From Prosapia bicincta (lineage: Eukaryota > Arthropoda > Insecta > Hemiptera > Cercopidae), in assembly GCA_036971475.1 (NCBI GenBank), contig JBAIZL010000005.1:167086886-167150885 (forward strand): 64,000 nt of DNA, in the 5' to 3' direction. The notes below the pieces were generated by a model, which saw only the letters and a program-made list of their open reading frames with translations, had not been told where the DNA came from and ran no database searches. Numbering within the stretch: the first letter of the stretch is position 1; every line of letters starts with the position of its first letter. Positions 1 to 12,449 of this stretch are shown here, piece after piece. Position numbers and translations under genes: made by a program.

Positions 1-334
1 GTCTTTTGTTAGACACATAATATGGCTGGCTCGATGTTAGTTTTTTTACTCGGCTTTGTAAAGTCTGTAGTGTTTAGTAGGGTGATTATGGCAAAATGAC
101 TTAATGTAACGAATTTGGAAATTTTTGTTGGGCACGGGTTTCTTGTTAAGAGTATCAGTAGAGAGGCGCATAATTTAATCCAAGTTTATAAATGTCATAG
201 TTTTTGTGAAATAATATCTTTCCTGGTTAATATTCATTTTAAGCAATTCTTCCAGCCTCATTAAACAATTTGTCTCCCAGCATTATTTTGTAGAATTTCA
301 TGAATTCCCGTGTAGATTTTTTTGAAGGATTGTC
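1..334. other. AT-rich sequence with no feature recognised
   Basis: No open reading frame of note, no tandem structure and no inverted repeat was seen. It leads directly into the 44-bp minisatellite. Confidence 0.5.
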
Positions 335-720
335 TTTAATTCTATTAATCCCATTTTAGAGATTTTGTATCGTTTGTCTTTAATTCTCTTAATCCACTTT
401 TAGACGTTTGCCTTTAACTCTATTAATCCACTTTTAAACGTTTTGTAACGTTTACCTTTAATTCTATTAATCCATTTTTAAACGTTTTGTAATGTTTGCT
501 TTTAATTCTATTAATCCACTTTTAGACGTTTGCCTTTAATTCTAATAATCCACTTTTAGACGTTTTGTAATGTTTGTCATTAATTCTGTTAATCCACTTT
601 TAGGCATATTGTAACGTTTGCCTTTAATTCTACTAAACCACTTTTAGACATTTTGTAACGTTTGTCTTTAATTCTATTAATCCACTCTTAGACGTTTTGT
701 AACGTTTGTCGTAAATTGTA
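335..720. repeat. 44-bp minisatellite, about 8-9 copies
   Basis: The word TTAATCCACTTTTAGACGTT recurs. Copies of AATCCA sit near 391, 425, 469, 513, 547, 591, 636 and 679, so the unit is 44 bp. Two 34-bp variants lack a GTTTTGTAAC-like segment. Copies are diverged, so the array is not young. No coding capacity is seen. Confidence 0.85.
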
Positions 721-2204
721 CTAACCCAAGTTTGAATTTTGGTTTAGATCGCAACCCCAAAGTCCAATTTTATAGTTTCTATAAGCTACAATCAAGTAAT
801 AACCTCTGTAAAATTATCACTGAACAAGAAAAAGCAGTCAAGAGGTTTAGATATTGAGTTGTAGATAGGTAAATATATACGTTTGCCTAATCATTTCCTT
901 GTTTTGTCTTGAGTCTGCAGTGCATGTATACATTTTGGCCACTTTTATCACTATGTTTGTCGTATAAATTCTGATTTTCTTATGGAGAATATTTATTCAG
1001 CAAATAAGCTTAAAGTACTAAATTTAGAAATATAAACCATTATCAAAACAATTGAAAATTAATTAAGTGTTAATATATTTGTTCTACATATAAGTTTTGA
1101 TTGAAATATCAAGTGATGAATATTATTGTTTACAAAAAAAATCATGAGAAAATTAATGTTTTAATCGATTTTTAAAATAATACTTGTTCGTTTAAGAAGA
1201 CATTTTGCTGGAAGCTTGCTACAACTTTGTGAACGACTCCTATGATTTTTCCAAATTGACGTAAGTAGAGCTCCACCCTTATTTTAACTACGCAAAAATT
1301 ATTAACAACACACCAGTTATTAGGTAATAATGTAAGAACTTTTGTATGCAAAATATTTAAACCATTTTGGAAAAACTATTCTATAAAACATGTCACAGAC
1401 TTTATATTCGCTCGGTGTGGTTTTGGGCCGATTGTGATGATGGGATGTTGAGGTATGAATGTAATCGTGTGTGTGGTCCGGTTGATTACAGAGAATTACT
1501 CAATACCCAGGGTCGTATGTCTGAGTTGGACGGTTCTCTGTCCACGTTACACCCCCTAATCAAGAAACTGATATTGCCGCGTATGGTTTCCATGATTACG
1601 TTTACAAACTGAAATTTAATAAGCGATTACCTTCCATTTTTTCGTACATCTTGTATCAAATAATTTTTCATTTGGAAATTTTACACATTGTCTAGTAAGG
1701 TAATTGTTTAAAAGTTTATCTCATTGCATATTTAGATGTTTTTACGTAGGCCACCTGTTTTAACCGGAGCTCCTGTCTTGCTCACCGCCCAGGTTTCCGG
1801 TACATGAGCATGACTATAGCATGACTGGCTCTTTCACTTTCCCACGCACTGTGCAATGCATTACACTACATAATGCGAGTTTTTATAGCATCTGGCATTT
1901 ACCAATGGTGTGGGAGCGGTAACGGTTCGGTTTCCTCGTTGTAGGAGACAAATGACCGTCGCTTGTATTATGAAACATATCTATTGTATAAGCTAAATTT
2001 ATTATTAAAATTAATTTGCTAAAACATTATATTGAAACTGAATAACGTAAATAAAAGTAAACATTTTAAGCAACTGTGTAATTTTTAATTAAAATTTATT
2101 CAAGATTAAACCTTTTTTATTCAAATCGTTACTTATAAATTGCAAAGCAATCTTTTTCTGTAAAAATTATTACAAAAAAAGGTAATACAAAAAAAAATAT
2201 TTTT
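721..2204. other. AT-rich intergenic sequence, nothing recognised
   Basis: An 81-codon open frame at 1367-1612 has no motif I recognise and no supporting structure, so it is not called. The stretch around 1750-1950 is less AT-rich than its surroundings, but no family was identified. Confidence 0.4.
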
Positions 2205-2700
2205 TAATAAAATCCTACTAAGGTAAAAAAAACAAATTTTATTTTAGTTACTTTTTATTTTATAATTACAATGAATATAAATTTTTATATACATATGACA
2301 GAATCACAATATTAAGTGGCAAAACAGAAAGCGAATTTCCTTGCAATTTTCCATTTTCATCTCTTTACATTACATGGTGTTGGACTACTATTTTTGTTAC
2401 TATTTATTCATTTTCTTTTTTTCGTTTCTACTTAATGAAACTGGTGGCGGTCTATAATTTATTATTCTCTCCAACTCTTGCAATGCTTCATTATTCCAAA
2501 AAACCTTTCTTTTATAATTTCATATACATCTTTAAGTAACAGATTTTTAGCTATGGAAAAGCTGGCTCAAGGCTAAGGATTTCAAACATGTAGTTATTCA
2601 GTTCGAATTCGACCGAGAAATCAGTTTTTTGTTGTTGTTAATTTAGGTAATGAGTAAATATTTTAAAAAACTTTATTGATATCAATTGTCATTCGTCTTC
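2205..2700. repeat. Dispersed repeat, copy 1 (second copy at 44.0-44.8 kb)
   Basis: This stretch aligns along its length with 44008-44775. Shared landmarks include GAATCACAATATTAAGT, a GTTGGACTA block, GGTCTATAATTT, and a GGATTTCAAAC block followed by a TTCGAATTC word. The last word resembles a pol III B box and TAGCTATGGAAAAG upstream could be an A box, so a tRNA-related SINE is possible, but this is weak. Copy 1 lacks the roughly 330-bp palindromic insertion found in copy 2 and so shows the empty site. Confidence 0.65.
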
Positions 2701-2856
2701 GTTTCTAAGGAATAGCGTTTTGCTACTTAATTGGGATAATATTTTCTTGTGACAGATTTCGCAAGTTCTGACACAGAATGTGTTATGGCTCTTTCTAGTA
2801 TAAAGATTTGTGCGTTTACTCTTCTCGGTGCTTGTGAATGCTGAATACGCTATTTT

Positions 2857-3215
2857 CATTACCAAGCTTCGCGATATTCTTTAGTTTCATTTTCTATTGA
2901 TAGTGCGTGTTTACGACGAAGATTTTATAATCGTGATTCACGTTGCTCTTGCGTCTCATTTCCTATTATTTATGCTTGCCTACGTCGTAGATCTAGTAAT
3001 CGAAATTCGCGTTGATCTTGAGCCTAATTTTTTAATAATACTGCATGTCTTTAACGATCAGCTAATATTCTAGTTTCGCGCTGCACTTGAGACGCATCCT
3101 GAAATCTTTTATTGCGTTTGTATTTGCGTAGGCGCTTAGCTTCTTCTTTTCCATTTGAAAATCTTTCCTGGCGCTTTTGTCTTTTTTCCTAATCGTCGCT
3201 TGTTGTGTTGTAATT
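2857..3215 (-). pseudogene. Decayed transposon ORF with repeated arginine-rich modules (possibly Helitron-associated)
   Basis: Read on the minus strand, one frame stays recognisable for about 115 codons although stop codons interrupt it. It contains repeated modules of about 30 residues with the pattern Q-(V/D/E)-QRE-x-R-(I/L)-x-x-x-R, seen as QVQRETRILADR, QDQREFRLLDLRRRQA and QEQRESRL-x-NLRRKH, preceded by a lysine/arginine-rich stretch (KEEAKRLRKYKRNKR). Such ETxEQRExRL modules are known to me from N-terminal parts of Helitron-type and PIF1-helicase-like transposon proteins in invertebrates. The family assignment is inference. The in-frame stops show it is a pseudogene, and no helicase or Rep motif is in the window. 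Confidence 0.45.
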
Positions 3216-3604
3216 TCTTTTCGCTTTGTTTGTTTATTTTATTCTTTACATTAATGTTTAACCCTATATCAAGGTTTACCTGAGTCGGTACATGTCTAAC
3301 ATGGTAATTGGTACCTAACCTAAGCTAACCTATCCTTATTGCTTGCAAAAAAATATATACAGTATTTAAAAATACTCATTGTTTTAGTCCCATAAATAAA
3401 CATTACCAATCGGCAAGTCTCTCATTAGACTCTCAAATTCTAATGGTCGCTTGAAAAATCATGCATTATTGAATTCCTACATTTTACCAACTCATGCTCA
3501 ATATTTTACCAAACCAAGATTTATCAATATGCGGACTTTTACAGTAGACAAAACTAGAATAACTGTCATCACATAATGTAGCGAATTGATTTTGCATAAA
3601 CAAT
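3216..3604. other. AT-rich sequence with a short CCTAA-like tract
   Basis: Near 3313-3332 the sequence reads CCTAACCTAAGCTAACCTA. This resembles insect telomeric CCTAA words but is too short and imperfect to be a telomere tract. Nothing else was recognised. Confidence 0.4.
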
Positions 3605-4505
3605 CAGATAGCAAACTCTTCATAATCCAACATCTCGCCTATCCGGCCCTTCTAGTAATCCGGTGTTATTGTCAAGAACGGAATGTGTAAACATAATCTA
3701 TATATAAAGATAATTTGTATATTTTTCACTGCATGTTGGTGTCAGTAATTGAGTGACCTTCACGCCTTCCGGTTCTGGTTGTATATCTCGTGATAAACAC
3801 GATTTCGAGCCGTATGTTGTTGCAGTAGGTATGTACAGTGACTGTTACTCAAGTGCAAGTGGATAATGTTGTTGCAGTAGGTATGTACAGTGACTGTTAC
3901 TGAAGTGCAAGAGGACAATGTTGTTGCAGTAGGTATGTACAATGACTGTTACTGAAGTGCAAGTGGACAATGTTGTTGCAGTAGGTATGTACAGTGACTG
4001 TTACTGAAGTGCAAATGGACAATGTTGTTGCAGTAGGTATGTACAGTGACTGTTACTGAAGTGCAAATGGACAATGTTGTTGCAGTAGGTATGTACAATG
4101 ACTGTTACTGAAGTGCAAGTGGACAATGTTGTTGCAGTAGGTATGTACAGTGACTGTTACTGAAGTGCAAGTGGACAATGTTGTTGCAGTAGGTTGTACA
4201 GTGACTGTTACTGAAGTGCAAGTGGACAGTGTCGTTGTTGTATTGTAAACAGAAACATATTTGAATTTTCATATTTATCTCTAAAGATAAGATAACGTTA
4301 TATTGTAAAGTACAGACCAGTATATTCATTCTCGTTTTATCATTTCAAGTAAAGTACTGTACAATTTCCTGTTTTCTTTTTTTTTGGCAATAAACATGAA
4401 TATCGTTCAATGTACTCGTACATTGTGTTTTAATGGACCCTTCAGTAATCTGGCGTTTTCACTAATCCGGAAGTATCCCGGTCTCATATTACTGAAAGTT
4501 TACTG
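3605..4505. mobile_element. pogo/Tigger-like non-autonomous DNA transposon (putative)
   Basis: The right end read inward on the minus strand begins CAGTAAACTTTCAGTAATAT and carries two CCGGATTA-type words. The left end begins CAGATAGCAAACTCTTCATA and also carries ATCCGG words. TA flanks the right end. CAGT-initial ends with repeated ATCCGG/TTAATCCG words are typical of pogo/Tigger elements (Tc1/mariner superfamily, TA target). The left boundary is less certain; an alternative CAGT start lies at 3542. The interior is largely occupied by the 52-bp minisatellite and no transposase is present. Confidence 0.5.
3816..4235. repeat. 52-bp minisatellite, 8 copies
   Basis: GTTGTTGCAGTAGGTATGTA starts at 3816, 3868, 3920, 3972, 4024, 4076, 4128 and 4180, exactly 52 bp apart; the last copy has a 2-bp deletion. 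Each unit holds ACAGTGACTGT, itself palindromic. Copies differ by only a few substitutions, so expansion is recent. It lies inside the pogo/Tigger-like element. Open frames on the minus strand here are by-products of the repeat. Confidence 0.93.
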
Positions 4506-5801
<1,296 letters not shown>

Positions 5802-5883
5802 ATTTTCTTTATTCAAAATATTTTTTTTAGACAGACTATCTGGCAGTATGGCAGCTATATCACAAAGGAAAAAAACATTTTTT

Positions 5884-6223
5884 TTATGTCTTCTGGATTA
5901 GGGTAGACATATGAAATTCCTTAGTGCAGGATATAGAGGAAACCTTGACATCGCTTTTGCAGGCTCGCGTACCTGAATTATTTTTACTCTCTATCGGGAT
6001 AATAAGGAGGTGTCCACCCGTTACATGACCTTGTGGGAAGAAGGACAAGAAAGAGCAGGTAGAAATAAGGAAAGGACGTGTTGATATCTTGGCACTGGTG
6101 GATCCATGTGTAAAGAGACACAAGTTCCTCCAATGATTAAACTTTCACACTAGATACAATTGCATTGTTTAAAAATTGGGTCATTCTTTGAACTTACATT
6201 ATTTGTTATCATTATGTTATTTT
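5884..6223 (+). repeat. Decayed edge monomers of the large satellite array
   Basis: Around 5971-6012 the sequence reads GCTCGCGTACCTGAATTA, then CTCTAT, GGGATAATAAGGAGGTG. This follows the box of the adjoining array (GTCGCGTACCTGGAGTAGAC, CTCTATTTTGGAGTCATAAAGAGGTGG) with many changes. I read it as a strongly diverged border monomer, as expected at satellite edges where homogenisation is weak. Confidence 0.55.
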
Positions 6224-6958
6224 TGGCTTCTCGATATATTGTAAGAAGAATGATGTAAAAGGAATGGGTAGATGGAATTAGGTAGGGCGAAGAAAAGGAT
6301 ATAATAATGATCTTCTGGGATAGGGGCAGGTTACGGTATCACTTGTTCATAGTCGCGTACCTGGAGTACACCTGCTCTATTTTGGAGTCATAAAGAGGTG
6401 GCTTCTCGATATACAATATTGTAAGAAGAATGATGTAAGAATGTTGTAAAAGGAATGGGTAGATGGAATTAGGTAGGGCGAAGAAAAGGATATAATAATG
6501 ATCTTCTGGGATAGGGGCAGGTTACGGTATCACTTGTTCATAGTCGCGTACCTGGAGTAGACCTGCTCTATTTTCGAGTCATAAGAGGTGGCTTCTCGAT
6601 ATACAATATTGTAAGAAGAATGATGTAAAAGGAATGGGTAGATGGAATTAGGTAGGGCGAAGTAAAGGATATAATAATGATCTTCTGGGATAAGGGCAGG
6701 TTACGGTATCACTTGTTCATAGTCGCGTACCTGGAGTAGACCTGCTCTATTTTGGAGTCATGAAGAGGTGGCTTCTCGATATACAATATTGTAAGAAGAT
6801 TGATGTAAGAATGTTGTAAAAGGAATGGGTAGATGGAATTAGGTAGGGCGAAGAAAAGGATATAATAATGATCTTCTGGGATAGGGGCAGGTTACGGTAT
6901 CACTTGTTCATAGTCTCGTACCTGGAGTATACCTGCTCTATTTTGGAGTCATAAAGAG

Positions 6959-9900
6959 ATGGCTTCTCGATATACAATATTGTAAGAAGAATGATGTAAG
7001 AATGTTGTAAAAGGAATGGGTAGATGGAACTAGGTAGGGTGAGGGAAAGGATATAATAATGATCTTCTGGGATAGGGGTAGGTTACGGTATCACTTGTTC
7101 ATAGTCGCGTACCTGGAGTAGACCTGCTCTATTTTGGAGTCATATAGAGGTGGCTTCTCGATATACAATATTGTAAGAAGAATGATGTAAGAATGTTGTA
7201 AAAGGAATGGGTAGATGGAATTAGGTAGGGCGAGGGAAAGGATATAATTACGATCCTCTGGGATAGGGGCAGGTTACGATATCACTTGTTCATGGTCCCG
7301 TACCTGGAGTATACCTGCTCTATTTTGGAGTCATAAATAGGTGGCTTCTCGATATACAATATTATAAGAAGAATGATGTAAGAATGTTGTAAAAGGAATT
7401 GGTACATGGAATTAGGTAGGGCGAAGAAAAGGATATAATAATGATCTTCTGGGATAGGGGCCGGTTACGGTATCACTTGTTCATAGTCGCGTACCTGGAG
7501 TAGACATGCTCTATTTAGGAGTCATAAAGTGGTGGCTTCTCGATATATTGTAAGAAGAATGATGTAAAAGGAATGGGTAGATGGAATTAGGTAGGGCGAA
7601 GAAAAGGATATAATAATGATCTTCTGGGATAGGGGCAGGTTACGGTATCACTTGTTCATAGTCGCGTACCTGGAGTAGACCTGCTCTATTTTGGAGCCAT
7701 AAGAGGTGGCTTCTCGATATACAATATTGTAAGAAGAATGATGTAAAAGGAATGGGTAGATGGAATTAGGTAGGGCGAAGAAAAGGATATAATAATGATC
7801 TTCTGGGATAGGGGCAGGTTACGGTATCACTTGTTCATAGTCGCGTACCTGGAGTAAACCTGCTCTATTTTGGAGTCATGAAGAGGTGGCTTCTCGATAT
7901 ACAATATTGTAAGAAGATTGATGTAAGAATGTTGTAATAGGAATGGGTAGATGGAATTAGGTAAGGCGAAGAAAAGGATATAATAATGATCTTCTGGGAT
8001 AGGGGCAGGTTACGGTATCACTTGTTCATAGTCGCGTACCTGGAGTAGACCTGCTCTATTTTGGAGTCATAAAGAGGTGGCTTCTCGATATATTGTAAGA
8101 AGAATGATGTAAAAGGAATGGGTAGATGGAATTAGGTAGGGCGAAGAAAAGGATATAATAATGATCTTCTGGGATAGGGGCAGGTTACGGTATTACTTGT
8201 TCATAGTCGCGTACCTGGAGTAGACCTGCTCTATTTTGGAGTCATAAAGAGGTGGCTTCTCGATATACAATATTGTAAGAAGAATGATGTAAGAATATTG
8301 TAAAAGGAATGGGTAGATGGAATTAGGTAGGGCGAAGAAAAGGATATAATAACGATCTTCTGGGATAGGGTCAGGTTACGGTATCACTTGTTCATAGTCG
8401 CGTACCTGGAGTAGACCTGCTCTATTTTGGAGTCATAAGAGGTGGCTTCTCGATAAACAATATTGTAAGAAGAATGATGTAAAAGGAATTTGTAGATGGA
8501 ATTAGGTAGGGCGAAGAAAAGGATATAATAATGATCTTCTGGGATAGGGGCAGGTTACGGTATCACTTGTTCATAGTCTCGTACCTGGAGTAGACCTGCT
8601 CTATTTTGGAGTCATAAAGAGATGGCTTCTCGATATACAATATTGTAAGAAGAATGATGTAAGAATGTTGTAAAAGGAATGGGTAGATGGAACTAGGTAG
8701 GGTGAGGGAAAGGATATAATAATGATCTTCTGGGATAGGGGTAGGTTACGGTATCACTTGTTCATAGTCGCGTACCTGGAGTAGACCTGCTCTATTTTGG
8801 AGTCATATAGAGGTGGCTTCTCGATATACAATATTGTAAGAAGAATGATGTAAGAATGTTGTAAAAGGAATGGGTAGATGGAATTAGGTAGGGCGAGGGA
8901 AAGGATATAATTACGATCCTCTGGGATAGGGGCAGGTTACGATATCACTTGTTCATGGTCCCGTACCTGGAGTATACCTGCTCTATTTTGGAGTCATAAA
9001 TAGGTGGCTTCTCGATATACAATATTATAAGAAGAATGATGTAAGAATGTTGTAAAAGGAATTGGTACATGGAATTAGGTAGGGCGAAGAAAAGGATATA
9101 ATAATGATCTTCTGGGATAGGGGCCGGTTACGGTATCACTTGTTCATAGTCGCGTACCTGGAGTAGACATGCTCTATTTAGGAGTCATAAAGTGGTGGCT
9201 TCTCGATATATTGTAAGAAGAATGATGTAAAAGGAATGGGTAGATGGAATTAGGTAGGGCGAAGAAAAGGATATAATAATGATCTTCTGGGATAGGGGCA
9301 GGTTACGGTATCACTTGTTCATAGTCGCGTACCTGGAGTAGACCTGCTCTATTTTGGAGCCATAAGAGGTGGCTTCTCGATATACAATATTGTAAGAAGA
9401 ATGATGTAAAAGGAATGGGTAGATGGAATTAGGTAGGGCGAAGAAAAGGATATAATAATGATCTTCTGGGATAGGGGCAGGTTACGGTATCACTTGTTCA
9501 TAGTCGCGTACCTGGAGTAAACCTGCTCTATTTTGGAGTCATGAAGAGGTGGCTTCTCGATATACAATATTGTAAGAAGATTGATGTAAGAATGTTGTAA
9601 TAGGAATGGGTAGATGGAATTAGGTAAGGCGAAGAAAAGGATATAATAATGATCTTCTGGGATAGGGGCAGGTTACGGTATCACTTGTTCATAGTCGCGT
9701 ACCTGGAGTAGACCTGCTCTATTTTGGAGTCATAAAGAGGTGGCTTCTCGATATATTGTAAGAAGAATGATGTAAAAGGAATGGGTAGATGGAATTAGGT
9801 AGGGCGAAGAAAAGGATATAATAATGATCTTCTGGGATAGGGGCAGGTTACGGTATTACTTGTTCATAGTCGCGTACCTGGAGTAGACCTGCTCTATTTT

Positions 9901-10284
9901 GGAGTCATAAAGAGGTGGCTTCTCGATATACAATATTGTAAGAAGAATGATGTAAGAATATTGTAAAAGGAATGGGTAGATGGAATTAGGTAGGGCGAAG
10001 AAAAGGATATAATAACGATCTTCTGGGATAGGGTCAGGTTACGGTATCACTTGTTCATAGTCGCGTACCTGGAGTAGACCTGCTCTATTTTGGAGTCATA
10101 AGAGGTGGCTTCTCGATAAACAATATTGTAAGAAGAATGATGTAAAAGGAATTTGTAGATGGAATTAGGTAGGGCGAAGAAAAGGATATAATAATGATCT
10201 TCTGGGATAGGGGCAGGTTACGGTATCACTTGTTCATAGTCTCGTACCTGGAGTAGACCTGCTCTATTTTGGAGTCATAAAGAG
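6959..10284 (+). repeat. Higher-order repeat, two tandem copies of a 1663-bp 9-mer
   Basis: Diagnostic variants recur 1663 bp apart: AGATGGCTTCTCG at about 6959, 8622 and 10285; TTGGTACATGG at 7399 and 9062; TTTGTAGATGG at 8489 and 10152. The two copies share private variants (GGAGCCATAAG, GGTATTACTTG) absent from the next partial copy, so these two duplicated most recently. Confidence 0.9.
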
Positions 10285-12440
10285 ATGGCTTCTCGATATA
10301 CAATATTGTAAGAAGAATGATGTAAGAATGTTGTAAAAGGAATGGGTAGATGGAACTAGGTAGGGTGAGGGAAAGGATATAATAATGATCTTCTGGGATA
10401 GGGGTAGGTTACGGTATCACTTGTTCATAGTCGCGTACCTGGAGTAGACCTGCTCTATTTTGGAGTCATATAGAGGTGGCTTCTCGATATACAATATTGT
10501 AAGAAGAATGATGTAAGAATGTTGTAAAAGGAATGGGTAGATGGAATTAGGTAGGGCGAGGGAAAGGATATAATTACGATCCTCTGGGATAGGGGCAGGT
10601 TACGATATCACTTGTTCATGGTCCCGTACCTGGAGTATACCTGCTCTATTTTGGAGTCATAAATAGGTGGCTTCTCGATATACAATATTATAAGAAGAAT
10701 GATGTAAGAATGTTGTAAAAGGAATGGGTAGATGGAATTAGGTAGGGCGAAGAAAAGGATATAATAATGATCTTCTGGGATAGGGGCAGGTTACGGTATC
10801 ACTTGTTCATAGTCTCGTACCTGGAGTAGACCTGCTCTATTTTGGAGTCATAAAGAGATGGCTTCTCGATATACAATATTGTAAGAAGAATGATGTAAGA
10901 ATGTTGTAAAAGGAATGGGTAGATGGAACTAGGTAGGGTGAGGGAAAGGATATAATAATGATCTTCTGGGATAGGGGTAGGTTACGGTATCACTTGTTCA
11001 TAGTCGCGTACCTGGAGTAGACCTGCTCTATTTTGGAGTCATATAGAGGTGGCTTCTCGATATACAATATTGTAAGAAGAATGATGTAAGAATGTTGTAA
11101 AAGGAATGGGTAGATGGAATTAGGTAGGGCGAGGGAAAGGATATAATTACGATCCTCTGGGATAGGGGCAGGTTACGATATCACTTGTTCATGGTCCCGT
11201 ACCTGGAGTATACCTGCTCTATTTTGGAGTCATAAATAGGTGGCTTCTCGATATACAATATTATAAGAAGAATGATGTAAGAATGTTGTAAAAGGAATTG
11301 GTACATGGAATTAGGTAGGGCGAAGAAAAGGATATAATAATGATCTTCTGGGATAGGGGCCGGTTACGGTATCACTTGTTCATAGTCGCGTACCTGGAGT
11401 AGACATGCTCTATTTAGGAGTCATAAAGTGGTGGCTTCTCGATATATTGTAAGAAGAATGATGTAAAAGGAATGGGTAGATGGAATTAGGTAGGGCGAAG
11501 AAAAGGATATAATAATGATCTTCTGGGATAGGGGCAGGTTACGGTATCACTTGTTCATAGTCGCGTACCTGGAGTAGACCTGCTCTATTTTGGAGTCATA
11601 AGAGGTGGCTTCTCGATATACAATATTGTAAGAAGAATGATGTAAAAGGAATGGGTAGATGGAATTAGGTAGGGCGAAGAAAAGGATATAATAATGATCT
11701 TCTGGGATAGGGGCAGGTTACGGTATCACTTGTTCATAGTCGCGTACCTGGAGTAAACCTGCTCTATTTTGGAGTCATGAAGAGGTGGCTTCTCGATATA
11801 CAATATTGTAAGAAGATTGATGTAAGAATGTTGTAATAGGAATGGGTAGATGGAATTAGGTAAGGCGAAGAAAAGGATATAATAATGATCTTCTGGGATA
11901 GGGGCAGGTTACGGTATCACTTGTTCATAGTCGCGTACCTGGAGTAGACCTGCTCTATTTTGGAGTCATAAAGAGGTGGCTTCTCGATATATTGTAAGAA
12001 GAATGATGTAAAAGGAATGGGTAGATGGAATTAGGTAGGGCGAAGAAAAGGATATAATAATGATCTTCTGGGATAGGGGCAGGTTACGGTATCACTTGTT
12101 CATAGTCGCGTACCTGGAGTAGACCTGCTCTATTTTGGAGTCATAAAGAGGTGGCTTCTCGATATACAATATTGTAAGAAGAATGATGTAAGAATATTGT
12201 AAAAGGAATGGGTAGATGGAATTAGGTAGGGCGAAGAAAAGGATATAATAACGATCTTCTGGGATAGGGTCAGGTTACGGTATCACTTGTTCATAGTCGC
12301 GTACCTGGAGTAGACCTGCTCTATTTTGGAGTCATAAGAGGTGGCTTCTCGATAAACAATATTGTAAGAAGAATGATGTAAAAGGAATTTGTAGATGGAA
12401 TTAGGTAGGGCGAAGAAAAGGATATAATAATGATCTTCTG
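10285..12440 (+). repeat. Third higher-order copy with an extra 573-bp trimer
   Basis: From 10285 three monomers repeat (the AGATGGCTTCTC marker returns at 10858, 573 bp on). The 9-mer then continues with TTGGTACATGG at 11298 and TTTGTAGATGG at 12388, each 2236 bp (1663 + 573) after the previous copy. This is what unequal exchange offset by three monomers would leave. Confidence 0.85.
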
Positions 12441-12449
12441 GGATAAGGG

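Noticed and set aside
3313..3332. Telomere-like CCTAACCTAAG words
   Set aside because: Only about three imperfect units; short TTAGG-like tracts are common inside insect genomes.
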